DNA from: Armatimonadetes bacterium RBG_19FT_COMBO_69_19
GTDB taxonomy: Bacteria > Sysuimicrobiota > Sysuimicrobiia > Sysuimicrobiales > Kaftiobacteriaceae
Direction of reading: 5' to 3'
Assembly (NCBI GenBank): GCA_001768125.1
Contig: MENB01000072.1
Span: 1-5,992 of the forward strand
DNA length: 5,992 nt
The notes under the pieces are model-generated. The model did no database searches and was not told where the DNA came from. It saw only the letters and a program-made list of their open reading frames with translations. The translations under genes were made by a program, and so were the position numbers. Positions 4,922-5,992 of this stretch are shown in pieces. The stretch's first letter is position 1, and every line of letters begins with the position of its first letter.

Positions 4922-5992
4922 GTGACGGCACAGACGGCCGATCTCGTCGGCCAGCACTTCATCGTCGATTTCTCCGGTCCTGAGATCACACCCGAGCTGG
5001 AGCGTCTCGTGCGCGACGGCCGCATCGGCGGCGTGATCCTCTTCGCGAAGAACGTGCGCACGACGGCGCAGGTGCGCACGCTTACCGCCGACCTCCAGCA
5101 TCTGGCCGCGGAGGCGGGACTTCCCCCGCTGCTCGTGACGATCGATCAGGAAGGCGGGGTCGTGAATCGCCTGGTCGAGGGGTTCACGGTCTTCCCGGGC
5201 GCGATGGCCCTCGGCGCGACCGGGCGGGCGGAAGACGCGGCCGCCGCGGGACGGATCACCGCCCTCGAGCTCAGGGCAGTCGGCATCAACACCAACCACG
5301 CGCCGGTGCTGGATGTCAACACGAACCCCGCCAATCCGGTCATCGGCATCCGGGCCTTCGGGGATGACCCCGCCCTGGTGTCGCGCCTCGGGGTGGCGTA
5401 TCTGCAGGCCGCACAGGCCGCCGGCGTGCTGACCACGGTGAAGCACTTCCCCGGGCACGGCGACACCGCCCTGGATTCGCACCTGGATCTGCCCACGGTG
5501 GCGAAGGATCCCGCCCGGCTGCGCGGCGAGGAGCTCCGGCCCTTTGCCGAGGCGATCCGGGCCGGCGCGGACGGCGTCCTCTCCGCGCACATCGTCTATC
5601 CCGCTTTTGATAGCACCCGCCCCGCGACGCTCTCGGCGCACGTGATGCAGGGCCTGCTGCGCGGCGAGCTCGGTTTCGAGGGCGTGGTGTTCACGGACTC
5701 GATGGAGATGAAGGCCATCAGTGACCGCTGGTCCCGGGGTGCGGCGGCGGTGGAAGCGCTGCGCGCCGGATGCGACTTCATCCTCGCCTGCGGCCGGCCG
5801 GACGGCCAGTGGGCGGCGATCGAAGCCGTGCGGCAGGCCGTGACCGACCGGTCCCTCGACGGAGCGGCGATGCGGGCGAGCGAGGCGCGCATCGCGCGGG
5901 TGAAGGCCCGCTACGCCGGGCGTCCCACGGAGTGGACGACCGAGAGGGCGGCGACCGGGACCGCGGCGCATCAGCTTCTGGCGCAGGAGATC
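4922..5992 (+). CDS. nagZ: Beta-N-acetylglucosaminidase NagZ, glycoside hydrolase family 3; 3' truncated by window edge
   Basis: NagZ removes the non-reducing GlcNAc from GlcNAc-(anhydro)MurNAc and its peptides. The frame opens with GTG at 4922 and stays open to the last base (357 codons seen). Seen: IGGVILFAKNV (35-45); IDQEGG (74-79); FPGAMALGA (91-99); NHAPVLDVN (125-133); NPVIGIRAFGDDP (138-150); KHFPGHGDT (174-182) followed by DSH (185-187), whose Asp185/His187 match the Asp-His acid/base dyad of NagZ; and FTDSMEMKAI (257-266) with nucleophile Asp259. No signal peptide is visible, so it is probably cytoplasmic. The protein already exceeds E. coli NagZ (341 residues), and residues ~335-357 look like a linker or the start of a second domain, as in two-domain Gram-positive NagZ. 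The start rests on GGAG 5 nt upstream and on the lack of other in-frame starts; the nearby ATG at 4911 is in another frame and stops after four codons. Substrate specificity within GH3 is supported by the KHFPGHG...DSH loop and by context. Confidence 0.93.
   Translation, partial: MTAQTADLVGQHFIVDFSGPEITPELERLVRDGRIGGVILFAKNVRTTAQVRTLTADLQHLAAEAGLPPLLVTIDQEGGVVNRLVEGFTVFPGAMALGATGRAEDAAAAGRITALELRAVGINTNHAPVLDVNTNPANPVIGIRAFGDDPALVSRLGVAYLQAAQAAGVLTTVKHFPGHGDTALDSHLDLPTVAKDPARLRGEELRPFAEAIRAGADGVLSAHIVYPAFDSTRPATLSAHVMQGLLRGELGFEGVVFTDSMEMKAISDRWSRGAAAVEALRAGCDFILACGRPDGQWAAIEAVRQAVTDRSLDGAAMRASEARIARVKARYAGRPTEWTTERAATGTAAHQLLAQEI

Noticed and set aside
4341..4925. 194-codon plus-strand open frame ending at the nagZ start
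   Set aside because: It is antisense to the methyltransferase, whose SAM motifs are clear. The last part (ATG at 4911, four codons, stop overlapping the nagZ GTG) could be a tiny leader, but nothing beyond chance supports it.
4820..5971. 383-codon minus-strand open frame opposite nagZ
   Set aside because: The plus strand here encodes NagZ with catalytic motifs throughout. The antisense translation is Arg/His-rich and domain-free.

Overview
This window is high in GC (about 70% by eye, not counted) and densely coded. It looks like chromosomal DNA of a free-living, high-GC bacterium. The murein-recycling proteins resemble Gram-positive (Bacillus-type) homologues more than Enterobacteria in several motifs, for example IDQEGG-V in NagZ and the GHTGFTGTS serine hydrolase. 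AnmK, however, is more often associated with Gram-negative recycling. Deep-branching high-GC lineages near Firmicutes or Chloroflexi are plausible, but I cannot place the organism from sequence alone.

Layout. Positions 1-3607 hold four tightly packed plus-strand genes joined by overlaps or a 3-nt gap: the C-terminal part of an AmiE-like serine hydrolase (1-624), a BadF/NAGK-type amino-sugar kinase (621-1553), murQ (1557-2465) and anmK (2462-3607). After a 62-nt spacer comes a small exported coiled-coil protein of unknown function (3670-4143). A strong intrinsic terminator follows at 4181-4221. A minus-strand SAM-dependent methyltransferase (4221-4856) converges on that terminator. Divergent from the methyltransferase is a GTG-started nagZ (4922 to the window end), which is open at the right edge.

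How the genes work together. The set forms a cell-wall sugar salvage pathway. NagZ removes GlcNAc from muropeptides. The AmiE-like enzyme probably cuts the stem peptide from MurNAc. The BadF-type kinase can phosphorylate free MurNAc and/or GlcNAc, and AnmK hydrolyses and phosphorylates 1,6-anhydro-MurNAc. Both routes can give MurNAc-6-phosphate, which MurQ converts to GlcNAc-6-phosphate and D-lactate. No PTS transporter (MurP) or MurR-type regulator is visible, which fits uptake of unphosphorylated sugars followed by cytoplasmic phosphorylation.

I see no RNA genes, mobile elements, CRISPR arrays or notable repeats. I do not see a clearly new biological system. The least explained item is the small exported coiled-coil protein at the end of the operon.
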